From: Tubulanus polymorphus
Taxonomy: Eukaryota > Nemertea > Palaeonemertea > Tubulaniformes > Tubulanidae
NCBI RefSeq assembly: GCF_964204645.1
Contig: NC_134026.1
Span: forward strand, 22,898,650 to 22,958,649
Length of the DNA stretch: 60,000 nt
Direction of reading: 5' to 3'
A program made the position numbers and the translations under genes. The first letter of the stretch is position 1. The number at the start of each line of letters is the position of its first letter. Shown one piece after another: positions 11,602-24,099 of this stretch. The notes beneath the pieces were generated by a model that worked only from the letters and a program-made list of their open reading frames with translations, was not told where the DNA came from and did not search any database.

Positions 11602-14600
11602 GTCCTGACGGAAAATGGTTACAAACAATAAACATACAATCTTTGTGCTTGAGAACTAAACTAAAGAATCTTCTTTAACTTCGTAGAACCAGGCCAGGTA
11701 AAATAAGTATTGCATTTTTCAAATAAGGGTTTAACTATTCTATTTCATTTACAGAAACTCTAGATAAATATTTGATACGTTTATCTTCATCTTTGATCAT
11801 TCTCATCGGATTTCGATGTGCTATGCCGTGCAGCAAATCAGCATGATAGTATGTTATACATGGGAGCATTTCATGAATATTTAATCCGCATTAACTCTGT
11901 AGAGTATTTGACAAAAAAAATGTATGCCGATATGTCAGTCTACATAAAACTGGCCTCCAGTTGCTTCTTGAAGTTCCATACCTATTGCTTAACTAATATG
12001 TTCTGATGTTAATCACATGACTTAGAGGAAATGCCTAATGAAAATATGATTCTGACATGCGATCTAGCCATTGCGGGTTGTTTTTACATTGCCTATTTGG
12101 TATTGACGCTGGACATCATTGTTATGGGCTGACCGGTTGTAGTACAACGAATGTTGGAATTCCCATAGTGGTCAATTTAGCATCATTGCCGATGTGAAAT
12201 GTTTGTGATTCCAACGCAAGTTCATCGTTTCTAGTTCTTTGTGCAAGATTAGCTACATTGACACTACATTATTTCAAATGGTCTAAATTTGGCTCGTTCC
12301 AGTTTAGAATGGACTTAAATAACGTATTGAACTAGGTGATAGAAAACGAAAATGTACAGCAATGATAATAACGATGATATGATTGATAATGATAATATTG
12401 ATGATAATTACGATTTATTATTCAATAGCTCTTCACAGTTAACAGTGACTTATCACAAAACACAGCGATCATTTGTGAAAGCTGCATCAAAACAATCGCA
12501 TTGAATATTTCAAATGCATATGCTACCATGGTTAACTCAGATAACCAAGGGCTGTTACTGAGGTTTTTTTTTCAGAAAACCATTCATTTCAAAGCTCAGA
12601 ATCATTTAGCTATTTTTTTCATTGTGAAAATTTTTACGATTATCTGTTTCCATTTATACACCAGACAAATGGCATCGACTTCAAAAGCGCTTACAAAATT
12701 TTAACGAAAATGATCGAATGTAACTGTGCTTGATTACGAAGGATAGGTTTTCTTTACTTCTCAAAAAGTGCACCAGTTGCTCATCGCTATACTGCATATG
12801 AAGTATCAGACAATGATTCTGGTCTTAATAGAAAATGATGATCGGAATCTCGGAAACCGTCAGACATTTAATGTCGATATGACATGATTAGTGCGGTGAT
12901 CAATACTGTGTGTCATTTTGTATGAATATGTTGCTTCTTGCACTAATTATTTGGTTTTTTGCATTACTCTAGTACAAGATGCTTGCCATTCACGCACGCA
13001 CGATGAATTGGATCTTTTTGCCTTCTAAAAATCATTAATCGGTTTTTTGTTATCTACTTATTCAACAGAGCAGCTTTTTTGAATTAAACTCACCAATGGT
13101 ATTGACATATCTGAAACGAGATTTTAATTGAACTGCATTTCGCTGTTATTAGTTTTAGCCACTTTTTGAATAAGCGATATCTGTTGATTTACAACTCAAT
13201 GAAATGTTTGGGTGCCGCTTTGACCAGGGGCTTAGTGTCTTGTTCAATTCGTATTCTGTTTATCTTAGAACCGTTCACAAGAAGATTGAGATTGAGCGCG
13301 AGCGTTCAGTAAAATAGTTTGCGGAAATTAAGATAGATGTCGATGATGCTCCTATCAGCTCTTACTCCATTACTATTGCCTTGTCGTGACCTAAACATGT
13401 ATCCCATTGATTTCTGCCATATCTGAGTCGTGTTTGAGTCGCTGATTCTTGAAAAATATATGCCTTTGATTCTTATCAATTGGTGCATTCATACCTTCCT
13501 TTGTTACGATAGATACAATTCATGCATTCTTGTCGAGAATGTGTCCTACTTTCAGATCATGTATAGCAATGGTTTTCAAATTCAGGCGTGTCAATTCATA
13601 ACCATACAAAGCGAACGCCACATATATTTTGTTGATGCTAAAGGGCATTGAGGTAAACACATTGAGTGCATACAAAATAGACCTATACTTTGTAGTATTG
13701 GTTATTTTCAGTGCTTTAGAATCTGCGGTTGAATGATCACTCCTTATTGCTATTTGGAGCATTGATTATCTCAGTTCATCATGCAATTAATCTGCACTTT
13801 TTTTAGTGAAACTGCTTTGCAACTTTGCATTTGTTATGATGTTTCAAGGACAGTCATTGAGAATACTGAATCAATAGTTTTAGTGAAATCTAACCCTTGT
13901 GTATGCGTCAAAATTGCTGACACTATATCATAAAAATGTTTTACCTCAATCTTGCAATATGTTTCAGTATTTTGTCCATTATTAAAATCTGTAAGCTAGT
14001 AACAGTCCATATATCAGGTATCTTGGCATTTGGTTTATATATGTTTTTCATTGAACTTAATGCAGTAGCACTCAGTTACCCGCATGTCAAGATGCACAAA
14101 TTTTGCGTTTTCAAAGTTCCTTCTTGAGAAACGATATTCTCCTATTTCAAATAACGAAGAACTTTCCGTGTAAGTGCATCATCATGCAAGTAGTATCAAT
14201 TCGCAGTATGTGTGCGTACGCTGCGATGCCCATTATTCATGTTTCAGCAATTTTCATGTGTACATTTGTCGGAAATTGTGATTTTTTCTGGGCTGGTTCT
14301 ATGGCAATAACTTGCTGTGTTATTCAGCTGCATAGTGCATCAATATAACGAGCTTCATGTTTTAACAATGCAGATATGTTTTGCTTAATGGAAGTTTACA
14401 GTTTATTAAGTATTAATCTGAATGCCCGATCCTCCCTTACTTAATTGGAACTATTCACGAATAGTATCAATGTTAATGGTGACGTCTTCATAAATGCCTA
14501 ACACTGACAAAGTCTAATGAGACCCAGGGACATTGACGATCACGCCACTTAACTAAGTTTAAGTCGCATATCATTTCATGTAAGGAATTGGAATGTTCCC

Positions 14601-15106
14601 ATTATCTACATGACTTCGCTGATGCATGCATAGGTGTACTCATTTGTGGATTCAGTGATGTTGCGATTGGGGCATAGCTTCAGGAGAAATATAGGTGGAG
14701 AATGGCGTACACGGCATGTTTATCGAAATTTTTTCCGAATGTGCTGCACTTTATGGACTGGTAAAGAATCTTATGGTGAGTGGGCATGTTTGTGATAGGC
14801 TATTTAAATGTATACACGAATGGAAAATTACCTGGGCTCAGTTTCAAAATAATCAATCGTTGTCGAAGTCATTAGAATGAGAACATTTTCATAGGTGACT
14901 GCTTTGTGAGAGTGACGTTGTTTATTTGACACCTGAGATCGCGTCCATTTCTTCAAAATGTTTATCTTCTGTTCAAAATGTTTATCTTTTTATGTCGAGA
15001 TAGAACTGTGCACCGAGGACCAAGATATATCGTTTACTATACTTCAGTCGATTGTGCATTCTTATCCATTCTTAATTGTGCATTATCGTATCCATTCTCT
15101 TGATGA
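11602..15106. other. non-coding; short simple repeats only
   Basis: No gene is seen in about 3.5 kb. A degenerate GAT/AAT trinucleotide tract covers 12361-12412. A 19-20 bp direct duplication, TTCAAAATGTTTATCTTCTG, lies at 14952-14971 and 14972-14990. Confidence 0.45.
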
Positions 15107-15410
15107 AAAGCGGTGATCACATGCACACGATTTGGCCCAGGTCACCTTAGATTCAGCCTAATTAGAGAGCATGTTCACATGTAAATCACCGACTCCTTAT
15201 CAGAATGCTATCAAAATGATGCTGTGTTAAGCTGGTCACTTCAAGAATCAATTAGCATTGACATGGAATAATTTGACCTATGCTAAAATTTGGTACGGGC
15301 CTGGTCTTTGGTTGGGCCAAAATGTGGCCCGTCTCAAACAGGCACGGACCCATTTGGCACCAGTGTGGCCAAGTTTGGCCGGGGCCAACTGCTCATGTGA
15401 TCGTGCCTTT
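15107..15410 (-). mobile_element. GGCC-rich MITE family, copy C
   Basis: It starts AAAGCGGTGATCACATG and ends CATGTGATCGTGCCTTT, an inverted pair. It is in the reverse orientation to copy A: CCTAATTAGAGAGC comes first and GGGCCAAAATGTGGCCCG later. It shares AATGCTATCAAAATGATGCT with copy G. It is about 304 bp and non-coding. A 64-codon frame across it is read-through of the element, not a gene. Confidence 0.7.
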
Positions 15411-17576
15411 ATAAGTTATATCGATTCTAGTCTTGTAAATGAACGATTGTAGTAATTTCTGTTGATGAAGTTATGAATAATTAGGCAGCAAGTCATGACC
15501 AGTTCTATTGATTGTATCGATTACATAAACGAAATCCGACTAAATCAGTTACTGGAAACTTCCGTGCATACTTGGGAAGAAATGAGTTTTAATTTTGCAC
15601 AGCATAACGTTGATTTTTCCATTCGGTATTCGTTTATTCGTTTACAAGCATTGTGCCGCCGAATTTGAATTTTCATAAGCAATCAGCTTTTAAAACTGAT
15701 CTGATCCGCTTGAAAGCTATCAATCAAGATTGACGATCTTTGAATGACTTTTTAATTGAAATCAACTGATATGATTTTTTTTTAAATAGTGGATCGCTAA
15801 ATCAAATGAACAAAGCTATACAGATCGTCATTTAATATTTTGATTTGTTGTTTACATAATCGTTTAAATTGGCGAAGCTGCTGCTGACTATTTAGTGCAT
15901 GTGCTTGTCTAAGGTGTGTCATACAAGGAGAGGAGATGATAGTAGACACACAAAACCTGTAGCGTAGCACTCTAAGTGAAAGATGGTCACTGTCATTTTG
16001 CTACTATGGAGAGAGATGTAATTGGATCCAAAAAAAAGTCAACAGCTAATGCTTGCCGGAGTTTTTTCGGCATTTGTTGCGCAGTGGTTGGAAATGCAGG
16101 TATGTAGAAACCATGCAAAACAGACCACAGTGATGTGCTCTCCCACCTACCTGGTTGTGATATATATGATCAGTGTTGTTGCTCCGTTTGATCAGGTCGT
16201 TTGTTTCTGGTGTGGCTATCTATAATCATTATTAGGTATTCCTCTGTCTGAGATATTGTTTTTGAAGGATTGTTTCATTGTGTTTTACTAGCTGGCCAAC
16301 TGAGCTTAACTGAGCAAACATGCTTGCTTGTTTTCCCTCCCCTGATTAATTACAGCAATGTTTCAATGAGTTTGTTAACTAATGGATGTTCTCATAATCG
16401 ATGAATATATTTATGCAGCGATCTCAAATATTGTGGTAAATCAGAAAAAAAGTTGAGCTGGAAGGCCTGCAATATTTGTCATTATTTTCAATTATATGTA
16501 GTTGAATAGTCAGGATGATCATGGACCACATAGCAGTGAAAAAAGATTATATGTCTAGACCTATTAAGGCTTTGCAACATAGAGAATCGTGATTCAGTAC
16601 AGATTAATTGAAGTTCCATAGCGATGCTGTTGTTTTCATTGCACTTTGATTGGGCTACTCTGCTGGCTATGAGCAAAACTATAAACCTACAATTTAACCA
16701 ATCGATGTAGTCGTTCAAGTGATTTTCAGACAGATGTTTGTCATTAATGGCTTATATTAAAAAATAGATTTTCTTCAATACCTTTTATTTTCTACTTTAT
16801 TGGTTGTGCGATATTTTGCGGTGTTGACATATGCAGCATGAGCAGTCTTGTGAACCGAGTGAGCGAAGCGTAAACTTTGTTTTGAAATAGTTGATTTGAA
16901 AATTCGAAATTGATCGAGTTGAAGTAGCACTGATGATGGAAAATGCTGTATTGTACTGGATGAATGCATTAATCTGATGTACTTGGAAACTTTGTAATTA
17001 GCTGAATTGATAACTGAATTGCGGTATATTCAGCAAAGCTGCTCGAAGACCAAGACAAGAGGTTGTTTAAAAAATTACTTCTTCAAACTTTCTTTATTTA
17101 CTCAGACGTGGTTTTTCCATGTGCACAGTTATCGGGTGTAGTATCAGGAGAATGTCTGGCGTGGTGCGAAATCATGAGGAAAATGATTGAACCAAACGGC
17201 TTGCGAAGAAAGCAGCTTCGATAATTATCCGTTTATATCAGTCGAGCACCTGTAAATGAAATAAGTGAATTTAACTAAATGTTAATGGGTACAGGTTTGA
17301 ATCAATATCGAACAGCTGGCGTGGACTTAGAAAACAGTTAAATGTTTATGCGACTGATCATCAACAATTATCAGAATTGGATTTATACAGGATTATGTAA
17401 TTGGTATATGAACGAAAGTATGTCATGAAGTGTCGATCCAGAGGGTTAAACATTTCAATATGAGCATTGTTTGCAGAGGATGGGTGGCACAAGTTTTCTA
17501 TTTGTTTGAAAAATATGTTTTACGAACAGGTGAGTATGAAAATAGAATTTTGCAACAAGGAAAATGTTACAAAATC
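15411..17576. other. non-coding, no feature seen
   Basis: Intron-like DNA. The CAG|GTATGT at about 16098 and CAG|GTGAGT at about 17529 are good donors without a pyrimidine tract directly before them. I see no exon to go with either. Confidence 0.4.
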
Positions 17577-17867
17577 TAGCTGCGATCACACTAGCATTTT
17601 TTTTTCCTGAGCCAGATTAGGCCCAGGTGAACGGTTTGGATTGGTGCCAAATGGGCCCCACATAATTTGGTCCATCCTTACATGGTGGACCAGATTACCT
17701 TATTGGATTCTGGAAGTCATTCGACTTGCTTGCCACTGCATTGTTTTGTATTGAGTGAATGATTTAAATGTGAACCGCTCTCCAATTAGACATGGCTCAA
17801 ATTTGACTCGGATCTGGTCCAGGCCAGTTTGATCCAGGCTAAATTGTCTCTGTGTGACCACAGCTTT
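17577..17867 (+). mobile_element. GGCC-rich MITE family, copy D
   Basis: It starts AGCTGCGATCACACTAGC and ends TGTGTGACCACAGCTTT, an inverted pair. The interior carries the TTTTTTT/CCTGAGCC, CTCCAATTAGAC, CAAATTTGACTCGGATCTGG and GTCCAGGCCAG segments seen in copies B and E. Non-coding. Confidence 0.7.
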
Positions 17868-18623
17868 GATTTCCGGGGTGAACTGTTGACTATACATGGT
17901 CACATGCAATAACAGTTTGCTACAAAGTTATCCAATGGTCAGAGGTGCTCTCCCTCCTTGGTATGACAAAGTTGGTTAATGAACAAACAGCAGGCCAACC
18001 ACATATTCCAATCTTGCAGAAACAATGACGTTTTTCACATTATTAGGAGTGATATATATGAATATCAGTCACTCATTGCATCTGCTTTGAACAGCCATAC
18101 ATGAAGCATGGAACCCGTATATTTGAGATTAATCCATCACTAGAAACTTCTTTTTAAAAAAAATGATGTATGTTTGCATTTCTTTTAAACCAACACACCT
18201 GGTGAATGTTTAGTTGCCATTAATAGCGTAGCTCATCATTCATTGAAAAGTATTCATTTGAAATGGCTTGGCTAGTACTGATTATAGCAATTATTGACAT
18301 CCATATCAAAATAAGTATCTATACCAAATGAAAGTAAGTATCCATAATGTTCCCATAATTTGTTTTGTTGAAAATTTACGATGAGATGTATTGAGAATGC
18401 AGCTAGCTGAATAGGACTAGAGTTCACAAAAAGAGTTTTTGAATAAACGCGATCAATTTTCTTTTAACTATTTGAAATTAAGGTTGCCAATGGTAACTGA
18501 TGTTAAATTGTGAGTACAACCTGAAGGCAATGTTTTGGTGAATGTATATGATATGATGTGTATTATTGTATTTAAGTACCACCAGAAAGATGCTTGATAT
18601 ACATAAAATTCTGATTTCATATT
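17868..18623. other. non-coding, no feature seen
   Basis: Intron-like DNA upstream of the second ratchet-type site. Confidence 0.45.
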
Positions 18624-18675
18624 TGCTTAACTTGAATTGGTTTTTCCTTACTTGTATGTGTTTTTTTAGGTAAGT
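18624..18675 (+). other. candidate recursive (ratchet) splice site 2
   Basis: A branch-point-like TGCTTAACT near 18624-18632 is followed by a pyrimidine-rich stretch with no AG, ending TGTGTTTTTTTAG at 18669. GTAAGT follows directly at 18670-18675. The donor is the strongest metazoan form. It lies 16.5 kb from site 1 and 18.5 kb from site 3, on the same strand. Confidence 0.6.
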
Positions 18676-18945
18676 CAGTAATACTAATCAGTTGCCAGTG
18701 TACAATTATTTTAGGGTAGGAATTATTTCCCTAAGATGTGCTAATGAGCTATTAAGCATGCGCGATACAGCACCCATTGCATTTATAGACTATGTTGTCA
18801 ATCGACCAGCCCTGGAATGATGTGATGACTAGTTTTGTTGAATAAATACCTTTTTTGTACTTTGAATTATCGCTGTAGCGAAACATACAGCGGATGTTTG
18901 CCTTACGACAACTTGATCGTGATGGACTTGGATTCAGTGCTCTGT

Positions 18946-18975
18946 ATGTAACATAGTACGTGTGCTATGTTACAT
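18946..18975. repeat. perfect 11-bp hairpin
   Basis: ATGTAACATAG at 18946-18956 and CTATGTTACAT at 18965-18975 flank an 8-nt loop. The arms are exact. It may be a tiny transposon scar or a protein-binding palindrome; function unknown. Confidence 0.5.
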
Positions 18976-21472
18976 CGAATATTAAAGGCAGCCATATCAG
19001 ATGAACCCTTATACTTATTCGTGAACTGATGCCTTAATGGCAATTCAACAGCGTTTAATCACTTTATCTTTGAAATAATTTTGCCTTTATGCCTTGGAGG
19101 AATTGACCACTCATTGGTGCTATCAATAAATTGCCCCTGAAATTAAGTTCTGCCTTGATGTTAAGACTGACAATTCGTAGATGCTGATGAATTGGCCAAG
19201 CAAGTGTTGATGCACTAGCAATTTCATGGAATAAGTATGTACAATGAAACCAATTTTATCATTGGAAACTTGGGATCATTCTACTCACTTGAGCTAACTT
19301 CTGGGCCGACGAAACTGGCCTTTGGAATTAGATTTATCCATGGACTCGACTTAGGGTCCATGATTTATCCTAGGTTGCTTTTTACATTGCATGATATACA
19401 GTTCTACCTATTGCAGATACAAACGTTATGATCCAGTTCTTTTGCTTGCATTCCTCATGTATAGTAAAATGATAGTAAACTTGTCAGCTTGAATAGACCC
19501 ACATATACTAATCATGGCTGATATTACTTTCTTCTTCGATGCAGCCTTTTTCTTAACCATTTGCGGTCATTATGAATGAGATGAGCGAATTCATACGACC
19601 GTGGAAATTACATTCTGATGGAATTGCAGCTTCACAAAGCTCTTAGTAACGAGGCATAGTGGAGACAAACAATCTGAACTTAGTGATAAATGACGATTTG
19701 TTTCATATAAATGGGTCTCATTTGATCTGGCACACAGTCCCCGTACTTGCCACTCAGGTATAAATCAATGAGATAAAATGTAGGAATTATTAGATAGACA
19801 CTTACGTAATATTACTTCATAAATCATTTTGTCTGCATTTAATGTTTGTTTATAGTCTTACTCAATTTTGTATTCGTGCGCCTTATAGAATTAATAAACT
19901 TGATATCAATTATAGATCTAGCTCAGGTTAAGCAGCTTTGCATTTCGCGGGTAAATGATTTTTTAGACTTCTTTTACTGGTAATTTTGGTACCAAGAATG
20001 ATTTTGGCGTTTCTATTTGAGGTACATCAAATAGGCTTATGGTGATACTACCAAGTAACCAAGTAGAAAGATACATGAGCAAGTAAGAAAAAGCTCAATG
20101 TCTTAATCGTACGTTGTTGACTTCTCAGGGTAAATATCTCAAATATGCAGATATTCATCACGGTACCATTGTGTCAACTACGCTAGATACCATTGCCATG
20201 ATGTGCTGCCATCTAGATTTCATCAGCATGATTAACGTGAGCTACACTTTGTCAGTCGCTAATTCTTTCTCTGAAATTCTCTTTTATGTATGTTGCATAT
20301 TCCCTAAGTTAATACAAGTAGAATTTGAAAAAAAAACATTGATTTTTATATTAGCAGATTAATCAGATATGAAATGGTTTTATTTGTTCATATTTATTTG
20401 TTTATTTACGTGACGTTGTGCAAAGAGTATCCAGTCATTGGACTTATAAGTTACGGTACATATATAAAACAAATGCTTACAGAATGTTGTATTTTTTAAT
20501 TAATAAGGTTCTCATGAGTTACAAAAGCTTAATTATTTTACAGGTTCTCTTGCATTAAGTTCCATATTCTTTCGATATATTTTCCAAAAAGAAGGCAATG
20601 AGTTTTAAACAATATTGTAATTTTTGGACATCGTGCAAATATTGAAAATTCGTTGTGACAACACTGATGGAATTTATAAAATCATTCTGTACAAGTTTTG
20701 AACTGATTCGAGAATGTTAGCAAGAACTGATACAAGCAGCATTAGAGTTCTTAGTATTTGTTAAAACATGGATTAGAAATTCATGATCGTCAGTTTTACT
20801 ACCTTCTGGAAGTTTCTTGAATCGTGGCAACATTTTACAAAAATGAATGCTGTCAAGTCGAATTTGCACTGAAGTTTATCTCGTCATTATAAGGGGTGTG
20901 AGTGTCGCTTTAGCTACTAGGATCTCAACATTATCTTATAGATGCATACTTGTCAAAAGCTTTCTTTCATATCGAGATTTATTTATAACAAATTGAATGA
21001 ATTAAGTGCATCGATTTATCTAAAATTTCATCAATGGCGCAAAGATACGTCGACCGAAAGAAGATGACAAATAGTTACAAATGGAAGACTTAGGTGAGTC
21101 GTATGGCTGAACGACATGCCGCAGTTGAATCTTACCTAATTCCTATAAAGAAGTGAAGTTAGATCGATGAAGGGATAAATCATGCTGCCACGTGGTGTCA
21201 GTGTGTTGAACTTTTAATGCCACTGGCACGCATTGGTAAGAGTTGATGCTGAAGAAAGATGTAGTTGTTTCTGTTTAGTTTTTGCAGCTACAGTAAACAG
21301 AGTATGATATTTCAATGTAATTTGTTATTGCCAAAACCCACGTGTATCCATGTCGTATTGTGCAACTGGATTCTGTTTTCTAATGTTTTTTAGCAGGTAG
21401 CATTATCTTTTCTCACGAGTCGAGGAAATACACCATATCCGTGTAAGATGAATATACCAGAAAAATGCCACA
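18976..21472. other. non-coding, no feature seen
   Basis: Intron-like DNA with short frames only. Confidence 0.45.
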
Positions 21473-21615
21473 ATAAATCAGCCAAAAATGAAAAGTTCTT
21501 GAATAGCGTATATATAATTTCGAGCGAAGTTTTGGCTAACGACTAATGACTATTAGCCATCATCAGGCGTCTGATGATGGCTAATAGTCGAACTTTTCAT
21601 TTTTGGCTGATTTAT
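21473..21615. mobile_element. nested foldback with hammerhead-like core (Penelope/retrozyme-type relic)
   Basis: The outer arms, 21473-21498 and 21590-21615, are exact 26-bp inverted repeats (ATAAATCAGCCAAAAATG and its complement). The inner arms, 21548-21566 and 21571-21589, are exact 19-bp inverted repeats around a 4-nt centre. On the minus strand, CTGATGA (21560-21566) is followed by TGGCTAA, a loop and the matching TTAGCCA (21533-21539), then AAAC and TTCGCTCGAAAT. This matches the hammerhead ribozyme layout of CUGAUGA, stem II, then GAAAC, but the G before AAA is replaced. Penelope-like elements carry such motifs near their ends, often in inverted partial copies. Two core copies face each other here. 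Activity is unlikely as it stands. Confidence 0.5.
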
Positions 21616-22379
21616 CGCGGGAGATTTCTCTTATATTGTTCTTCCGAAATTGCTTGAGGCAGCTCATGCATCAGATATATGCATTGTTCTCACAAAGCAA
21701 GAGTGGAAAAACCACATATTTCTCTACCAAACTTATCTAAGAAGCATGTCCTTTAACAATTCATTGGGTGCAAATTATTGATCGTGTCTGGATGCCTTTT
21801 CTAGGTCTGAATATTATATCATTGAGTAGCATACTGTAATTAAATTGTAGTTGATAACCAATAATTCATTCCCAGAATATATAGTGTCTTTGCGTCTCAT
21901 TACTTGTAGATGTTAACTTTGTCCAAAGTTTCAGCGAAGTGTCTAGATTATTCAGGTGTGCTTGCTATGGGATAAGTGCTGTGGTAAATGTCTTGAATAC
22001 ACATAATCCTCAAAATCTTGTTTACTTATCAGGCAGGCTCAAACACAGCAATCAATCTGAGCTGACTCTGATTCTATTGAACTAGCAATTATATCTACTC
22101 CTTGAAAGGAACCCTGATTGCTAATCAGCCCCTCTGGAAAATGTAGCCTGGGTTCAAACCATTAAGGGAGTGCTTCATTCGATTTTGTTGGAAACCCTCT
22201 TGCTATAGTTTGACCTACTGCTTTATCACTGCCCGTAGGTTGGAGAATTCTTTCATAATACATTTCTGTGGGTCAATATTGCCGTCAAGGGAAAGCCAAT
22301 TTTTGATTACATGAAAACCCGTCTGCACGAAAGCATATCTTATGTGCTTGCATATTTCAGTAGTTTATTTATAGATCTT
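21616..22379. other. non-coding, no feature seen
   Basis: No feature seen. Confidence 0.45.
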
Positions 22380-23110
22380 GAGATGCATTCGTTTTTTCCG
22401 ACAAAGCATTCTTCTGGATATGGAGAGACGAGACTCACGCGCAATTATTCTCGATCGGGAGAGGTCACACTCACGACAATGTTAGGTGGTCGTGTTCTTC
22501 CTTCCTAATCCTATTTCCATCATCATCCATTCGTTGTTAGTTGTACGAAGAAAAGCATCCGCTCTGAATGTCTGTGAGGTTTCCATAGAAACTCCTTAGA
22601 AAAACGAACGGCTCCCCGTCAATTTCATGCATTCGGTGCAAAAATGAGGACTGATTTTGAAAAAAAATCTATCCTTATCTCATAACAGTGTATTTCACAC
22701 GGCTACACTTTCGTGTAGTTATAGATTTATGGATTTGTTCTGCCACAACAAAAGCTGCATGCGAGTATAACTTCTTTCTGAATTTAATTCAAATTTTTTA
22801 ACATATCACTTGATTCGAAGGATAAAACATGCGCGCGACGGGATAGTCATTTTAATAAAAAGACCTCGCTAAACCGTGAAAAAGCTTAATGATTCCTTGC
22901 GGAGTCTAATTGAATTGGCAGCCGGGAAACAATTTCAGTTGTCAAGTCTTGTGATAAGTTTGTCGCAATCTAAAATCGTCGGTCATGCGTGTTTGCTTGA
23001 AACATTTTGACAATAAATTAAGTGGCTAATGATTGATAATAAAAAGCCAGGCGAATTGGAAATGTGGCTTTAAAGTCAGCCATGTGCATGGAAACGAATT
23101 ATCGTTTTTT
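22380..23110. promoter_or_regulatory. CpG-richer patch, candidate enhancer
   Basis: It has more CG dinucleotides than the surrounding intron (GACTCACGCGCAATTATTC, ATGCGCGCGACGGGA, GACCTCGCTAAACCG). AT-rich homeodomain-like cores are scattered in it (CTAATTGAATTGG, TGGCTAATGATTGATAAT), and it has GGAAACAATTTC. No open frame of interest. Read as possible conserved regulatory DNA. Confidence 0.25.
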
Positions 23111-23362
23111 GAAATGCTTAAGAATATTGCTTATCATAGCAAGATAATTGCCCTCACATCTAATCTTTGCTAATGAAATCTTGTCATGCTAGTATGGATC
23201 AAATGTTTGCAGGAGTGTTAACATATTCCAGTTAATCCATCGACTTGCGAATGCTCTAATGCTATATCCGATATGTACGAGTAAAATAAACAATATTTAG
23301 CTCTGTCTCTTTATCAGAATTGAATTCGACAATTCCATGATCTTACAACTGAAAGTATCAAT

Positions 23363-23473
23363 CTGGACCCAGATTCACTGTTGTGAGTTAGAGTTAACTC
23401 TGAGTTAAAGTTAGTCCATTTTCAATGAGTTAACTCTGAGTCAAATCTTAACTCGGAACAGTGGAACTGGCCC
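23363..23473. mobile_element. GGGCCC-type foldback element, copy 3 (related build)
   Basis: An imperfect palindrome of about 111 bp. The left arm has GGACCCAGATTCACTGTT and GAGTTAACTCTGAGTTAA. The right arm has GAGTTAACTCTGAGTC and GGAACAGTGGAACTGGCCC. Length and GG(A/G)CCCAG ends resemble copies 1 and 2, but the interior differs. It may be a sister family. Confidence 0.5.
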
Positions 23474-24099
23474 ATAACATTCAATCAGAGCACATGAATT
23501 CTGACCATTGGCTTTAAAGTATAATCAAATATTTTAAACCTGCATTGCAAATCAATGGTTGATTACTTAACTTAATTAAATTAATGGTTTGGATAAGCTA
23601 TTCTCGGAATTTGAACCCTGCAAGGATAAGTAAGTCAAATTGTTCACATGCTATTTGGCATTTCAATCTTATTTATTCCTCAGCACGTAACAGCATATTT
23701 TAAACTGGTGTGTACACCTGATAAAACTAAATTCACCATCCTCATCCTTGAAAGCTGGAAAAGTCAATATCTTTTATGAATAGTTAAACATTTCGCATGC
23801 ATTTTTCAGACGAGATAGATCAAGTTAGGTTTTTGTTTGATGCGTGTGTGTGGGCGTATTGTCATTGGCTGGAAAAACCAGACAGCTACATCAACCTCAA
23901 TATTCCATCCAGCAATAGTAATGAAAAAAACAACCACAAGCGATTGTATTATCATTTGTTGGGTGTTTTGAATACACATTTAGCTGTTATATTACATGCG
24001 AACTCTATCGATTTTGATTTTATGTTCCTGCTTGTTCATTAAATAAAGTGTCATCGTCTATGCCAGCATTTTAACCCCGTCATTAGGACCCACTTCCTC
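23474..24099. other. non-coding, no feature seen
   Basis: No feature seen. The 81-codon frame at 23797-24042 has no recognisable domain. Confidence 0.4.

Noticed and set aside
15258-15452. 64-codon frame rich in GPGLWLG-type residues
   Set aside because: It lies inside MITE copy C; the composition comes from its GGCC blocks.
16022-16099. Possible exon ending at CAG|GTATGT (16098)
   Set aside because: The frame starts at TTG, with no acceptor before it. An AG inside the T-rich part also rules it out as a ratchet site.
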